Notes under the pieces: model-generated
What the model was told of the DNA's origin: nothing
The model's input: only the letters and a program-made list of their open reading frames with translations
Database searches by the model: none
Shown: piece after piece, positions 8,353-17,760 of the stretch
Numbering within the stretch: position 1 is the first letter of the stretch
How the letters are laid out: every line of letters starts with the position of its first letter
Position numbers and translations under genes: made by a program
Source: Candidatus Ideonella esbjergensis
Lineage (GTDB): Bacteria > Pseudomonadota > Gammaproteobacteria > Burkholderiales > Burkholderiaceae_C
NCBI GenBank assembly: GCA_016710065.1
Contig: JADJLP010000001.1
Span: forward strand, 620,001-684,000
Reading direction: 5' to 3'
DNA length: 64,000 bases

Positions 8353-9468
8353 TCAGCGCAAGCCGGCGCTGGTGCACACCTGGTTGCGGCCACCTTGCTT
8401 GGCCGCGTAGAGGGCGGTGTCAGCGCGCAGCAGCAGTTGCTCTGCGGTGTCGTTCATGCCGCACTCGGCCACACCTACGCTGATGGTGAGCTTGAGCCCG
8501 CGCTCGAAACCGTAGGTTTCCACAGCCTTGCGCAAGCGCTCGCCCAGGTCGGCAGCAGTCTTGAGCCGGGTGGCGGGCACCACCACCAGAAACTCCTCGC
8601 CGCCCCAGCGGCCGATGCGGTCCGAGGTTCGCAGCAGCGGCGCCAGCACCTGGGCCAGCGCCACCAGCACGGTGTCGCCCATCGCGTGGCCATGGGTGTC
8701 GTTGACACGTTTGAAATGGTCCACGTCGATCAGCATCACCGAGAGTGACTGCACCTCGCGCTGCGCCAGCGCCGTGCCCACCGCCAGGTGCTCGGCCAGG
8801 CCGCGGCGGTTGGGCAGCCCGGTGAGCGGGTCGGTGATGGCCACCTGCTGCATGGCTTCGGCATGCTCGCGGCTCAGGCGCATGTCCAATCGCAACTGCG
8901 AAATGGCCAGCAGCAGCACCACATAGACCAACTGCGCCACAGCCACGTTGTCCAGGATGGCTGACAGCTCCGCAGGCCAATTCGCCGGCGCGGTGCCCAC
9001 GTGCAAGCACCACAGGATGGGCCCGAAGATGCCCGAAATCATCAGCAGTGACAGCGCCAGCGCCGAGCGCTTGGACAGGAACACAAAGGCGGTGCCATAG
9101 CCCAGTGGCAGCCAGTAGAGGTTGGTGATGGTCTGGTACAGGCTTACCGGCGCCAGGTTGGAGAACAGGCCCATCACCTGGCACAACACCAAGTAGCCGT
9201 TGAAGGTGGCCACCGTGGCCACGCGCACCGCTTGGGCCCGGTGTGGCCACCAGGTGAGCACGGCGGCGCTGGCACCGAATTCCAGCAGCATCACCGGGTA
9301 GGCCCAGCGGTCCCAGGGTGAGATGCGCTGCCCTAGCACTTCCATCAGCCAGATGCACACGATGCCCAACACGCCGGCCAGCAGCAGGTTGCGCAGTGTC
9401 AGCTCCTCCCCCGAGGTCGAGGGTTTGACGAGATGGAGCGAGGGGATGGGTGTGGAGCGGTGTTTCAT
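8353..9468 (-). CDS. Membrane-anchored diguanylate cyclase (GGDEF)
   Basis: 371 residues. The N-terminal half (about 25-200) has about six hydrophobic segments, including LLLAGVLGIVCIWLMEVLG and LVYVVLLLAISQL, forming a membrane sensor with no recognised ligand domain. The C-terminal GGDEF domain begins at DPLTGLPNRRGL and carries the active-site GGEEF, with a product-inhibition site RTSD five residues before it, so feedback by c-di-GMP is expected. It makes c-di-GMP from two GTP. The signal sensed is unknown. It lies just upstream of the patatin gene on the same strand. Confidence 0.93.
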   Translation of the reverse strand: MKHRSTPIPSLHLVKPSTSGEELTLRNLLLAGVLGIVCIWLMEVLGQRISPWDRWAYPVMLLEFGASAAVLTWWPHRAQAVRVATVATFNGYLVLCQVMGLFSNLAPVSLYQTITNLYWLPLGYGTAFVFLSKRSALALSLLMISGIFGPILWCLHVGTAPANWPAELSAILDNVAVAQLVYVVLLLAISQLRLDMRLSREHAEAMQQVAITDPLTGLPNRRGLAEHLAVGTALAQREVQSLSVMLIDVDHFKRVNDTHGHAMGDTVLVALAQVLAPLLRTSDRIGRWGGEEFLVVVPATRLKTAADLGERLRKAVETYGFERGLKLTISVGVAECGMNDTAEQLLLRADTALYAAKQGGRNQVCTSAGLR

Positions 9469-9604
9469 CGCGGGCTACCGCAACGAGGTTGAGGGGCTTG
9501 GTCAGACAAAGCCAAGCCTGACACGCCATGGGCGCAGTGTCGTCTATCGGCAGCGGGTGGGCAGACTGTAGACATGGGGGGGACAGCGCCTGCGCCTGGC
9601 CGCA

Positions 9605-11269
9605 TTACCGCGCCAGGCCCAGCAAGCTGGCCCCCAGCGATTCGGCCACTTCGATGCCGTCCACACCGGCCGACATGATGCCGCCCGCGTAGCCCGCGCC
9701 TTCGCCCGCAGGGTACAGGCCTTTGACGTTCAGGCTTTGGTGGTCGCGGCCACGGGTGATGCGCAGCGGTGACGAAGTGCGCGTTTCCACGCCGGTCAGC
9801 ACCGCGTCGGGCATGGCAAAGCCCTTGATCTGGCGCTCGAACGCCGGCAGGGCTTCGCGGATGGCGTCCAGCGCGTAGTCGGGCAGACTGCCCCGGCCGG
9901 GCTGCGACAGGTCGGTCAGGTGCACGCCCGGCTTGTACGAGGGCAGCACGCTGCCAAAGCCCTGGGCCGGGCCGGTCTGGCGCTTGATGAAATCGCCCAC
10001 CAGTTGGCCCGGGGCCACGTAGCCGCCTTCGCCCAGCTCGTAGGCGCGCGACTCCCACACGCGCTGGAAGGCCATGCCGTCCAGCGGGTTCACCGGGCCC
10101 TGGCCGCCCGGGTCGCGCCGGTAGTCTTGCGGCGTGATGCCCACGACGATGCCGGCGTTGGCATTGCGCTCGTTGCGCGAGTACTGGCTCATGCCGTTGG
10201 TGACCACGCGCTCGGGCTCGGAGGTGGCCGCCACCACCGTGCCGCCCGGGCACATGCAGAAGCTGTAGACCGAGCGGCCATTGCTGGCGTGGTGCACCAG
10301 CTTGTAGTCGGCCGCACCCAGGATGGGGTGACCGGCGTTAGGCCCGAAGCGGGCCTGGTCGATCAGGCTTTGCGGGTGCTCGATCCGGTAGCCGATGGAA
10401 AATGGCTTGGCCTCCATGTAGACGCCGCGCTCGTGCAGCATCGTGAAGGTGTCGCGCGCGCTGTGGCCCAGTGCCAGCACCACCCGGTCGGCGCGCAGCT
10501 GCTCGCCGCCGGCCAGGGTGACGCCACGCACAGCACCCTTTTCGATCAGCACATCGGTCACCTGCTGCTCGAAGCGCACTTCGCCGCCCAGCGCGGTGAT
10601 CTCGGCGCGGATCTTCTCCACCATGCTCACCAGCCGGAAGGTGCCGATGTGGGGCTTGCTCACGTAGAGGATCTCTTCAGGCGCGCCGGCCTTGACGAAC
10701 TCGTTGAGCACCTTGCGCGTGAGGTGGCGCGGATCGGAAATCTGGCTCCAGAGCTTGCCGTCGCTGAAGGTGCCGGCACCGCCCTCGCCGAACTGCACGT
10801 TCGAGCCCGGGTTGAGCACGCCCTGGCGCCACAGGCCCCAGGTGTCCTTGGTTCGCTCGCGCACTTCCTTGCCACGCTCGAGCACGATGGGTTTCAGGCC
10901 CATCTGCGCCAGCACCAGCGCGGCCAGGATGCCGCAGGGCCCGAAGCCGATCACCAGAGGGCGCTGCTGCTCGCCACTGGCGTAGAAATCGGCCGGCGCG
11001 TGGCCGATGAACTTGTAGCGTGTGTCGGGGCTGGGCTTCACATGCGGATCGGCCGCAAAGCGCTGCAACACCACAGCCTCGTCGGCCACGTCGCAATCCA
11101 CCGTGTAGATCAGCACGATGGCCGACTTCTTGCGCGCGTCATAGGCGCGCTTGAAGACGGTGACGCTGCGCAAGGCCGCGTCCTGCACACCCAGGCGCGT
11201 GAGCACCGACTGGCGCAGGGCGCTTTCGGCGTGGTTCAGCGGCAGGCGCAGTTCGGTGATGCGGAGCAT
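9605..11269 (-). CDS. FAD-dependent oxidoreductase (COG2509 family)
   Basis: 554 residues. After an N-terminal domain of about 100 residues comes a dinucleotide fold, PLVIGFGPCGILAALVLA (variant GxGxxG), then VLERGKEVRERT and the flavin-contact segment FGEGGAGTFSDGKL. GVDGIEVAESLGASLLGLA near the end closes the FAD site, and PAGEGAGYAGGIMSA is typical of this COG. It is a cytoplasmic flavoprotein of uncharacterised reaction, widespread and often called an FAD-dependent dehydrogenase or YhiN/NAD-FAD oxidoreductase. There is no operon partner; the 55-aa gene upstream is 110 bases away beyond a hairpin. Confidence 0.88.
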   Translation of the reverse strand: MLRITELRLPLNHAESALRQSVLTRLGVQDAALRSVTVFKRAYDARKKSAIVLIYTVDCDVADEAVVLQRFAADPHVKPSPDTRYKFIGHAPADFYASGEQQRPLVIGFGPCGILAALVLAQMGLKPIVLERGKEVRERTKDTWGLWRQGVLNPGSNVQFGEGGAGTFSDGKLWSQISDPRHLTRKVLNEFVKAGAPEEILYVSKPHIGTFRLVSMVEKIRAEITALGGEVRFEQQVTDVLIEKGAVRGVTLAGGEQLRADRVVLALGHSARDTFTMLHERGVYMEAKPFSIGYRIEHPQSLIDQARFGPNAGHPILGAADYKLVHHASNGRSVYSFCMCPGGTVVAATSEPERVVTNGMSQYSRNERNANAGIVVGITPQDYRRDPGGQGPVNPLDGMAFQRVWESRAYELGEGGYVAPGQLVGDFIKRQTGPAQGFGSVLPSYKPGVHLTDLSQPGRGSLPDYALDAIREALPAFERQIKGFAMPDAVLTGVETRTSSPLRITRGRDHQSLNVKGLYPAGEGAGYAGGIMSAGVDGIEVAESLGASLLGLAR

Positions 11270-11304
11270 GGCGCAGCGGGCGAAAAATGCGGGGTCAGAA
11301 ACGG

Positions 11305-11337
11305 CAAGGCGGCCGAGTCAGGGACCAGGCCGCCTTG
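11305..11337 (-). terminator. Perfect 10-bp hairpin, possible terminator of the 55-aa gene
   Basis: CAAGGCGGCC at 11305-11314 pairs with GGCCGCCTTG at 11328-11337 around a 13-base loop. On the minus strand it follows the small gene ending at 11380 and precedes the FAD gene. The downstream T-tract is weak (CCGTTTCTG), so termination is likely but not certain. Confidence 0.45.
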
Positions 11338-11379
11338 GTTCTTGTGGTCATGCCCGGGGGCTGGCCACAAGCATGGGCA

Positions 11380-11547
11380 TCAGCCGCCGCTCTTGGCGCG
11401 CTTGCCCGGGTTCTTCTTGCTGCGGGTGTGCGAGCCGCGCTCCAGGCTGACCTTTTGGCCGTGCGGAGCGGTGAAGGCCACGCCGGCGGGCGCTGCGGGA
11501 CGGGGGGTGGCCTTGCGGTCGGCTTCGGTAACGATCTTGTTGCCCAT
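11380..11547 (-). CDS. Small basic protein of 55 residues, unknown function
   Basis: An ATG at 11547 preceded by a good ribosome site (ACGGAGCC) opens a 55-codon frame ending in TGA at 11380. It encodes MGNKIVTEADRKATPRPA, then GVAFTAPHGQKVSLERGSH, and ends TRSKKNPGKRAKSGG. The protein is strongly basic at its C-terminus, lacks a signal peptide and Cys, and is probably disordered, which would suit nucleic-acid or ribosome binding (inference). The well-placed ribosome site, typical codon use and following hairpin support a real gene. I do not recognise a named family. Confidence 0.65.
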   Translation of the reverse strand: MGNKIVTEADRKATPRPAAPAGVAFTAPHGQKVSLERGSHTRSKKNPGKRAKSGG

Positions 11548-11668
11548 GAGTGGCTCCGTTGAACTGGGGGAAAAATTCTGAACCCTGGATTAGGCCACAA
11601 GTTGGGCCGAAGTCCTCCTAGTTCAAGCATATGGGCTTTCCTGGGCACTGCCTGCCTACACTCGGAGC

Positions 11669-13387
11669 ATGGTCAAAGGGTTGCCGCAACCGGACGATTT
11701 CACTGCAGCCAAGGCGGCGAGCACGCCCGTGGTGCGCCACCTGCGGCAGGTGCTGCTGTGGCCGTTGCAACTGCTGCCAGCACCCGGCGGCCCGGGCAAG
11801 GGCCAGCGCCAGCGCCAGCAGCATGCCCGCCCCTGGCGGGTGCTGCGCGACCTGGGCGATGCCACACCCTGGCGCGAACTGGTGGACGAATACACCGGTG
11901 CCGGCGGGCGCTTTCAGGAGCGGCACTACAACGAGTTCGTGTCCTTTCTGCCGGTGGTGCAGCGCTTTCTGTACGGCCAGGGCCGGGCCAGGCGCGAAGC
12001 GGCGGCGGCCAACCCCCGGCGCGGCGAGGCCGATTCGCCGATGCGGGTCTTTCGCCGCCACGACATCGCCCAGGTGCGGGTGCAAACCCGGCCCGGCGCG
12101 CCCGTGTTGACCCTGGACATCGCCCACATCGACCTGTATTTCTTCTTCGACGTGGACATGGTGCTGCTCAACGTCGAGGTCATGGCCAGAGATCTGCCGT
12201 TGCCGCTGGCGGAAGACCTGCTGTACCGCTTTGGCCGCGCCTACCCTTCGGGCTGGGATGAGGCCGGCCAGGCCTTGCACTGCCTGCACAGCGCTGAATG
12301 GCTGGGTGCCGATGGCCAGGTGCTGGCGCAGTCTGATGCGCACCTGCGTGAGGTCTTTCTGGCCCATGTGGCCGAGCACCGTGCACCACGCATGGCCGCG
12401 CACTGGGCCCATGTGATGCAGCCGCTGGTGGCCGAGCATGCCGAGGGCGAAGGGGCGCTGCGTTTCCGGCAGATCGAGTACTACCGCATGCCCATGATGG
12501 CCTTCATCGCTGTCGACGAACCGGCGGCGTTGTCGCGCAACGACTTCGTCCGCCTGGGATTGGTCACCGGGGCGGCCGGGTTGGACGGCATCGGCGAGGG
12601 TGGCCACCTGCCAGACTTCGAGGCCCGCCACTGCTATGACCGTTTCTGGGTGGATGCCGGCGCAGCGCCACGCACGCGCTACCTGTGCAGTGGCCACGCC
12701 CTGGTGGTGGTGGGCGATGCGCAGGCCGCGTTCTACACCTGCCGTGAGCGTGGCGTGCTGGCGCAATTCCGGCACCAGCACTTCCTGCTGTTCCTGATCG
12801 CCCACTTCCAGAAATCGGCGCTGCTGATGTTCAGCGATCGCCTGGTGGAGGCCTTGCAGGCGCTGAACGTGGCCAGCCCGGGCAGCGTGCGGCGCTTCAA
12901 GCGCAACATCCGCGGCAGCTTCGAGGTGTTCCTGCGCTTCACCCACCGCTACTGGTTTCACGAGGTCAGCGAGCAGGCCCATGTGCGGGCGCTGTTCCAC
13001 CTCACCACCCAGCACCTGGGCGTGGACCCGCTCTACACCGAGGTGAAGGAGCGCATCGCCGACATGAACAGCTACCTCGACGCCGACAGCCTGCGCCGCC
13101 AGGCCAACACCGTGGTGCGGCTGACGGTGGTCACCATCTTTGGCCTCATCGGCACCATCACCACCGGCTTCCTGGGCATGAATTTGCTGGCCGAGGCCGA
13201 GGCGCCGCTGTCGCGCCGGCTGACGATCTTCGCCGTGGTCTTCATGGCCACCACCGCACTGACTTTCTACACCATGGCCAAGTCCAAGCGCCTGTCTGAC
13301 TTTCTGGACGACCTGTCCGACGAGCATCTGCCCTGGTGGCGCAAGGCCTACGCCCTGGCGCGCGTGTGGCTGCCCCGGCGCGACTGA
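11669..13387 (+). CDS. CorA-like divalent cation transporter with large N-terminal domain
   Basis: 572 residues, well above the usual 320-370 for CorA. Two hydrophobic helices lie at the C-terminus (about 487-510 VVRLTVVTIFGLIGTITTGF and about 520-545). The GMN motif is at FLGMNLL immediately after the first helix, as required for the CorA/Mrs2 pore. Before it a long acidic/alpha-helical cytoplasmic part contains FRQIEYYRMPMMAF and DLYFFFDVDMVLLNVEV. Function is probably Mg2+/Co2+ or another metal flux across the inner membrane. The Arg/Gln-rich N-terminus (GKGQRQRQQHARPW) is unusual. The start at 11669 is uncertain. It is transcribed alone. Confidence 0.8.
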   Translation: MVKGLPQPDDFTAAKAASTPVVRHLRQVLLWPLQLLPAPGGPGKGQRQRQQHARPWRVLRDLGDATPWRELVDEYTGAGGRFQERHYNEFVSFLPVVQRFLYGQGRARREAAAANPRRGEADSPMRVFRRHDIAQVRVQTRPGAPVLTLDIAHIDLYFFFDVDMVLLNVEVMARDLPLPLAEDLLYRFGRAYPSGWDEAGQALHCLHSAEWLGADGQVLAQSDAHLREVFLAHVAEHRAPRMAAHWAHVMQPLVAEHAEGEGALRFRQIEYYRMPMMAFIAVDEPAALSRNDFVRLGLVTGAAGLDGIGEGGHLPDFEARHCYDRFWVDAGAAPRTRYLCSGHALVVVGDAQAAFYTCRERGVLAQFRHQHFLLFLIAHFQKSALLMFSDRLVEALQALNVASPGSVRRFKRNIRGSFEVFLRFTHRYWFHEVSEQAHVRALFHLTTQHLGVDPLYTEVKERIADMNSYLDADSLRRQANTVVRLTVVTIFGLIGTITTGFLGMNLLAEAEAPLSRRLTIFAVVFMATTALTFYTMAKSKRLSDFLDDLSDEHLPWWRKAYALARVWLPRRD

Positions 13388-13483
13388 CGCCCTTGGGCTG
13401 TCACCCTGGCGCGGTCATGGCCCTGACTTGCTCGCGCCACAGACTGCGCGGATGATGAGCCCCCGACCTTCAAGGAGACCCGC

Positions 13484-14257
13484 ATGAGCGCACACGCCTG
13501 CAACTTCGTTTGGTACGAGCTGATGACCAGCGACGCCTCCGCCGCCACGCGTTTTTACAGCGACGTGGTCGGCTGGAAGGCTGCCGATGCCGGCATGCCC
13601 GGCATGAGCTACACACTGCTGTCGGTGGGCGAAACGCAGATCGCCGGCCTGATGAAACTCACCGACGACATGTGCGCCGCCGGGGTGCCCCCCTGCTGGA
13701 CGGGCTATGTGGGTGTGGCCGATGTCGATGCCCAGGCCGCACGCATCGTCAAGGCTGGTGGCACCCTGCACATGCCGCCCACCGACATTCCCGGCGTGGG
13801 CCGCTTTGCCAGCTTCGCCGACCCGCAAGGTGCCAGCCTGTGCATCTTCAGGGGCAGCTCGGACGAACAGCCGCCCCAACCCCCGGCTGGCACGCCCTGC
13901 ACCATGGGCTGGCATGAACTGTTGGCCGTGGATGGCGCCAAGGCCTGGGATTTTTATGCCGACCAGTTCGGCTGGCAGAAGGCTGACGCGATCGACATGG
14001 GCCCCATGGGCACTTACCAGACCTTCGGTGCCGGCGGCCCGGCCTTCGGCGGCATGATGACCAAGATGCCCGAGATGCCCGTGCCGGCCTGGCAGTACTA
14101 CGTCAATGTCGAGGCCATCGACGCTGCCATTGAGCGCGTGAAGGCCGGTGGTGGCCAGGTCATCAACGGCCCCATGCAGGTGCCTGGCGGCAGCTGGATC
14201 ATCAACGCCGTTGACCCGCAGGGGGCGATGTTCGCGCTGGTGGCGGCCAAGCGCTGA
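13484..14257 (+). CDS. VOC family protein with two glyoxalase-like domains
   Basis: 257 residues behind a clear ribosome site (AAGGAG). Two tandem VOC modules occur: residues about 5-122 (FVWYELMTSDASAATRFYSD through FASFADPQGASLCIF) and about 136-255 (MGWHELLAVDGAKAWDFYAD through WIINAVDPQGAMFALV). The family includes glyoxalases, dioxygenases and resistance proteins; this double-domain form is commonly a soluble protein of unknown substrate. No signal peptide. It converges with icmF, 39 bases away. Confidence 0.9.
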   Translation: MSAHACNFVWYELMTSDASAATRFYSDVVGWKAADAGMPGMSYTLLSVGETQIAGLMKLTDDMCAAGVPPCWTGYVGVADVDAQAARIVKAGGTLHMPPTDIPGVGRFASFADPQGASLCIFRGSSDEQPPQPPAGTPCTMGWHELLAVDGAKAWDFYADQFGWQKADAIDMGPMGTYQTFGAGGPAFGGMMTKMPEMPVPAWQYYVNVEAIDAAIERVKAGGGQVINGPMQVPGGSWIINAVDPQGAMFALVAAKR

Positions 14258-14296
14258 GGGGAGGGTGAAGGCTGCGCGGCGACGCGGCCTTCGCGC

Positions 14297-17200
14297 TCAC
14301 ATGCTGCGCCGGTACTGCCCACCCACCTCAAACAAGGTGTTGGTGATCTGCCCCAGCGAGCAGCAGCGCACCGCGTCTATCAGCACCTCGAAGACGTTGG
14401 TGTTGGCGATCACGGCCTGTTGCAGGCGGGCCAGCATGGCCGGCGCTTCGGCGGCGTGGCGGGTGTGGAAGTCGTTCAGGCGCGTGAGCTGGCTCTGCTT
14501 CTCTTCCTCGGTGCTGCGCGCCAGCTCAATGGGCCCGGTGGCCCCGTCGCCATGCGGTGAGCGGAAGGTGTTGACGCCGATGATGGGGTACTCGCCGGTG
14601 TGCTTGAGCATCTCGTAGTGCATGGATTCTTCTTGAATCTTGCTGCGCTGGTAGCCGGTTTCCATGGCACCCAGCACGCCGCCACGCTCGGCGATCTTCT
14701 CGAACTCAGCCAGCACCATCTCCTCCACCAGCTCGGTCAGCTCGTCGATGATGAAGGCACCCTGGTTGGGGTTCTCGTTCTTGGCCAGGCCCCACTCGCG
14801 GTTGATGATGAGCTGGATGGCCATGGCGCGGCGCACTGAATCTTCGGTCGGCGTGGTGATGGCCTCGTCAAACGCGTTGGTGTGCAGCGAGTTGCAGTTG
14901 TCGTAGATCGCGATCAGCGCCTGCAGCGTGGTGCGGATGTCGTTGAACTGGATCTCCTGCGCGTGCAGGCTGCGGCCACTGGTCTGGATGTGGTATTTCA
15001 GCTTCTGGCTGCGCTCGTTGGCGCCGTACTTGTCGCGCATGGCCACGGCCCAGATGCGGCGCGCCACGCGGCCCAGCACGGTGTACTCCGGGTCCATGCC
15101 GTTGCTGAAGAAGAAGCTCAGGTTGGGCGCGAAATCGTCGATGTGCATGCCGCGCGCCAGGTAGGCTTCGACGAAGGTGAAGCCGTTCGAGAGCGTGAAG
15201 GCCAGCTGGCTGATGGGGTTGGCGCCGGCCTCGGCGATGTGATAGCCCGAGATGCTGACCGAGTAGAAGTTGCGCACGTCGTGGTGCACGAAGTACTGGG
15301 CGATGTCGCCCATCACCTTGAGGCTGAATTCGGTGGAAAAGATGCAGGTGTTCTGGCCCTGGTCTTCCTTCAGGATGTCGGCCTGTACCGTGCCGCGCAC
15401 ATTGGCCAGCACCCATGCCTTGATCTTGGCGGCCTCGGTGTCGGTGGGTTCGCGGCCGTTGTCGGCCTTGAACTTGTCGACCTGCTGGTCGATGGCCGTG
15501 TTCATGAACATGGCCAGGATGCTGGGCGCCGGGCCGTTGATCGTCATGCTCACGCTGGTGGTGGGCGAGCACAGGTCAAAGCCGCCGTAGAGCACCTTCA
15601 GGTCGTCTAGCGTGGCGATGCTGACGCCCGAGTTGCCCACCTTGCCGTAGATGTCGGGGCGCGGGTCGGGGTCGTTGCCGTAGAGCGTGACCGAGTCGAA
15701 TGCGGTGGACAGGCGCTTGGCCGGCATGCCTTCCGAGACGAGCTTGAAGCGCCGGTTGGTGCGAAACGCATCGCCCTCGCCCGCGAACATGCGGGTCGGG
15801 TCTTCGCCCTCGCGCTTGAAGGCAAAGGTGCCGGCGGTGTAGGGGAAGCTGCCGGGCACGTTGTCCAGCATCAGCCACTTCAGTACCTCGCCGTGGCACT
15901 CGTACTGGGGCAGGGCCACCTTGCGTATCTTGTTGCCGCTGAGCGTGGTGTGGGTGAGGGCGGTGCGGATCTCCTTGTCGCGGATCTTCACCACGTACTC
16001 GTCGCCAGCGTAGGCCTTTTGCATCTCGGGCCATTGGGCCAGCAGCTTCTTCGCGTCGGCACCCAGCTGCCCCTCGCGCAGCGTGGCCTGCTCGTCCAAT
16101 GCGTCGCGGGCGCGGTGCTTCTCGGGGATGGCCTCGAACAGCATGCGCCTGGATTCACGCAACTGCTGCACCTCGCGCGCCAGCCGCGCCTGGGCACGGG
16201 CGCGGGCCTTGTAGCCGCGCACGGTGTCGGCGATCTCGGCCAGGTAGCGCACGCGCGCACCGGGCACCACGGGGGTCTGGTGGGTGCTGTGGCGGGTGGC
16301 CACCAAAGGCAGCTTGCCGTCCTTGAGCGCCAGGCCGGCCGCGCCCAGGCGGGCCTTGAGGGCCTGGTAGAGCGCGGTCACGCCGTCGTCGTTGAAGCGG
16401 CTGGCCATGGTGCCGAACACCGGCATCTGCTCGGCGGGCACGGTGAAGGCTTCGCGGTTGCGCTGCACCTGCTTGGCCACGTCGCGCAGCGCATCGGCCG
16501 CGCCCTTGCGGTCGAACTTGTTGATGGCGACGAACTCGGCAAAGTCGAGCATGTCGATCTTTTCGAGCTGGCTGGCGGCGCCGAACTCGGGTGTCATCAC
16601 ATACATGGGCACGTCCACGTGCGGCACGACGGCGGCGTCGCCCTGGCCTATGCCCGAGGTCTCGACGATGATCAGATCAAACCCGGCGGCCTTGCAGGCC
16701 GCGATGGCATCGGGCAGGGCGGGCGAGATCTCGCTGCCGGTGTCGCGCGTGGCCAGGCTGCGCATGTAGACCTTGTGACCATCGCGCCACGGCGAGATGG
16801 CGTTCATGCGGATGCGGTCACCCAGCAGCGCGCCACCGCTTTTGCGGCGCGAGGGGTCGATGCTGATGACGGCGATGCGCAGGGCATCCGATTGGTCCAG
16901 CCGGAAGCGGCGGATCAGCTCGTCGGTCAGCGACGACTTGCCGGCGCCGCCGGTGCCGGTGATGCCCAGCACCGGCGTGTGACTGGTCTTGGCCACGGCC
17001 TGCACGGCGGCCACCATGGCTGCGTCAGCGTCGCCGTTCTCCAGCGCGGTGATGAGCTGGGCCAACGAGCGCCATGCGGCTTCGGTGTTGCCCTGGATGG
17101 CCGCCAGCGCCTGGGGTGCGTGCGCGGACAAGCTCTGGTCGCAGCGCATGACCATCTCGCCGATCATGCCGGCCAGGCCCATGCGCTGGCCGTCCTCGGG

Positions 17201-17587
17201 GCTGAAGATGCGCACCTGCTTGTCGGCCAGCGCGCGGATTTCTTCCGGCACGATCACCCCGCCGCCGCCGCCGAAGACCTGGATGTGCTGGCCGCCGCGA
17301 GCCTGCAGCAGATCCACCATGTAGCTGAAGTACTCGTTGTGGCCGCCCTGGTAGCTGCTGACGGCAATGCCCTGCACGTCCTCCTGCAGCGCGGCGGTGA
17401 CCACTTCATCGACCGAGCGGTTGTGGCCCAGGTGGATGACCTCGGCGCCCATGCCCTGCAGGATGCGCCGCATGATGTTGATGGCCGCGTCGTGGCCGTC
17501 GAACAGGCTGGCGGCGGTGACGAAGCGCACCTTGTGCGCGGGGCGGTAGTTGGCCAGGGCCTTGAATTCTGCAGACAGGTCGGTCAT
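14297..17587 (-). CDS. icmF: Fused isobutyryl-CoA mutase (B12-dependent)
   Basis: 1096 residues, full length for IcmF. Order of domains: a B12-binding domain at about 18-150 with SLFDGHDAAIN (the His is the lower cobalt ligand); a MeaI-type G-protein chaperone at about 205-410 with Walker A GTGGAGKSSLTDEL and NKFD for guanine recognition; and a CoA-substrate mutase TIM barrel from about 530 to the end (YTAGTFAFKREGEDPTRMFAGEGD region). It interconverts isobutyryl-CoA and n-butyryl-CoA, and in this family often isovaleryl/pivalyl-CoA, with the GTPase part managing cofactor loading. A palindromic operator like that before the MerR gene lies 39 bases upstream, so LiuR-type control is likely. B12 supply is encoded at 43551-48145. 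Confidence 0.96.
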   Translation of the reverse strand: MTDLSAEFKALANYRPAHKVRFVTAASLFDGHDAAINIMRRILQGMGAEVIHLGHNRSVDEVVTAALQEDVQGIAVSSYQGGHNEYFSYMVDLLQARGGQHIQVFGGGGGVIVPEEIRALADKQVRIFSPEDGQRMGLAGMIGEMVMRCDQSLSAHAPQALAAIQGNTEAAWRSLAQLITALENGDADAAMVAAVQAVAKTSHTPVLGITGTGGAGKSSLTDELIRRFRLDQSDALRIAVISIDPSRRKSGGALLGDRIRMNAISPWRDGHKVYMRSLATRDTGSEISPALPDAIAACKAAGFDLIIVETSGIGQGDAAVVPHVDVPMYVMTPEFGAASQLEKIDMLDFAEFVAINKFDRKGAADALRDVAKQVQRNREAFTVPAEQMPVFGTMASRFNDDGVTALYQALKARLGAAGLALKDGKLPLVATRHSTHQTPVVPGARVRYLAEIADTVRGYKARARAQARLAREVQQLRESRRMLFEAIPEKHRARDALDEQATLREGQLGADAKKLLAQWPEMQKAYAGDEYVVKIRDKEIRTALTHTTLSGNKIRKVALPQYECHGEVLKWLMLDNVPGSFPYTAGTFAFKREGEDPTRMFAGEGDAFRTNRRFKLVSEGMPAKRLSTAFDSVTLYGNDPDPRPDIYGKVGNSGVSIATLDDLKVLYGGFDLCSPTTSVSMTINGPAPSILAMFMNTAIDQQVDKFKADNGREPTDTEAAKIKAWVLANVRGTVQADILKEDQGQNTCIFSTEFSLKVMGDIAQYFVHHDVRNFYSVSISGYHIAEAGANPISQLAFTLSNGFTFVEAYLARGMHIDDFAPNLSFFFSNGMDPEYTVLGRVARRIWAVAMRDKYGANERSQKLKYHIQTSGRSLHAQEIQFNDIRTTLQALIAIYDNCNSLHTNAFDEAITTPTEDSVRRAMAIQLIINREWGLAKNENPNQGAFIIDELTELVEEMVLAEFEKIAERGGVLGAMETGYQRSKIQEESMHYEMLKHTGEYPIIGVNTFRSPHGDGATGPIELARSTEEEKQSQLTRLNDFHTRHAAEAPAMLARLQQAVIANTNVFEVLIDAVRCCSLGQITNTLFEVGGQYRRSM

Positions 17588-17625
17588 GGTCGGGCTCGCT
17601 TGCGGGCTGGGCGGGAAGGTGCCGG

Positions 17626-17647
17626 TTGACGTTTACGTTAACGTCAA
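17626..17647. promoter_or_regulatory. LiuR-type operator upstream of icmF
   Basis: TTGACGTT (17626-17633) and AACGTCAA (17640-17647) form an 8-bp inverted repeat around TACGTT. The sequence matches the site before the MerR gene at 34811-34846 and the AC-GT-rich pattern known for LiuR in proteobacteria. It lies between icmF (minus) and coaX (plus), 39 bases from the icmF start. Confidence 0.7.
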
Positions 17648-17760
17648 TTCGTGATGATGCCATCGGGCCTTGCGCCGTGGCTGACAGCGGCCGCCTGCGA
17701 CGCTTGGTGTTTACCCGCGGACAGGCTGGCGCGGTGCAGTCGCTGGTACCCTCCCGGCTC

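Noticed and set aside
14258..14296. Possible terminator hairpin between the VOC gene and icmF
   Set aside because: An imperfect GC stem exists near 14265-14292 but no T-tract follows on either strand.
15893..17629. A 578-codon plus-strand frame opposite icmF
   Set aside because: Complementary shadow of icmF with low-complexity His/Gly/Ala composition and no motifs.
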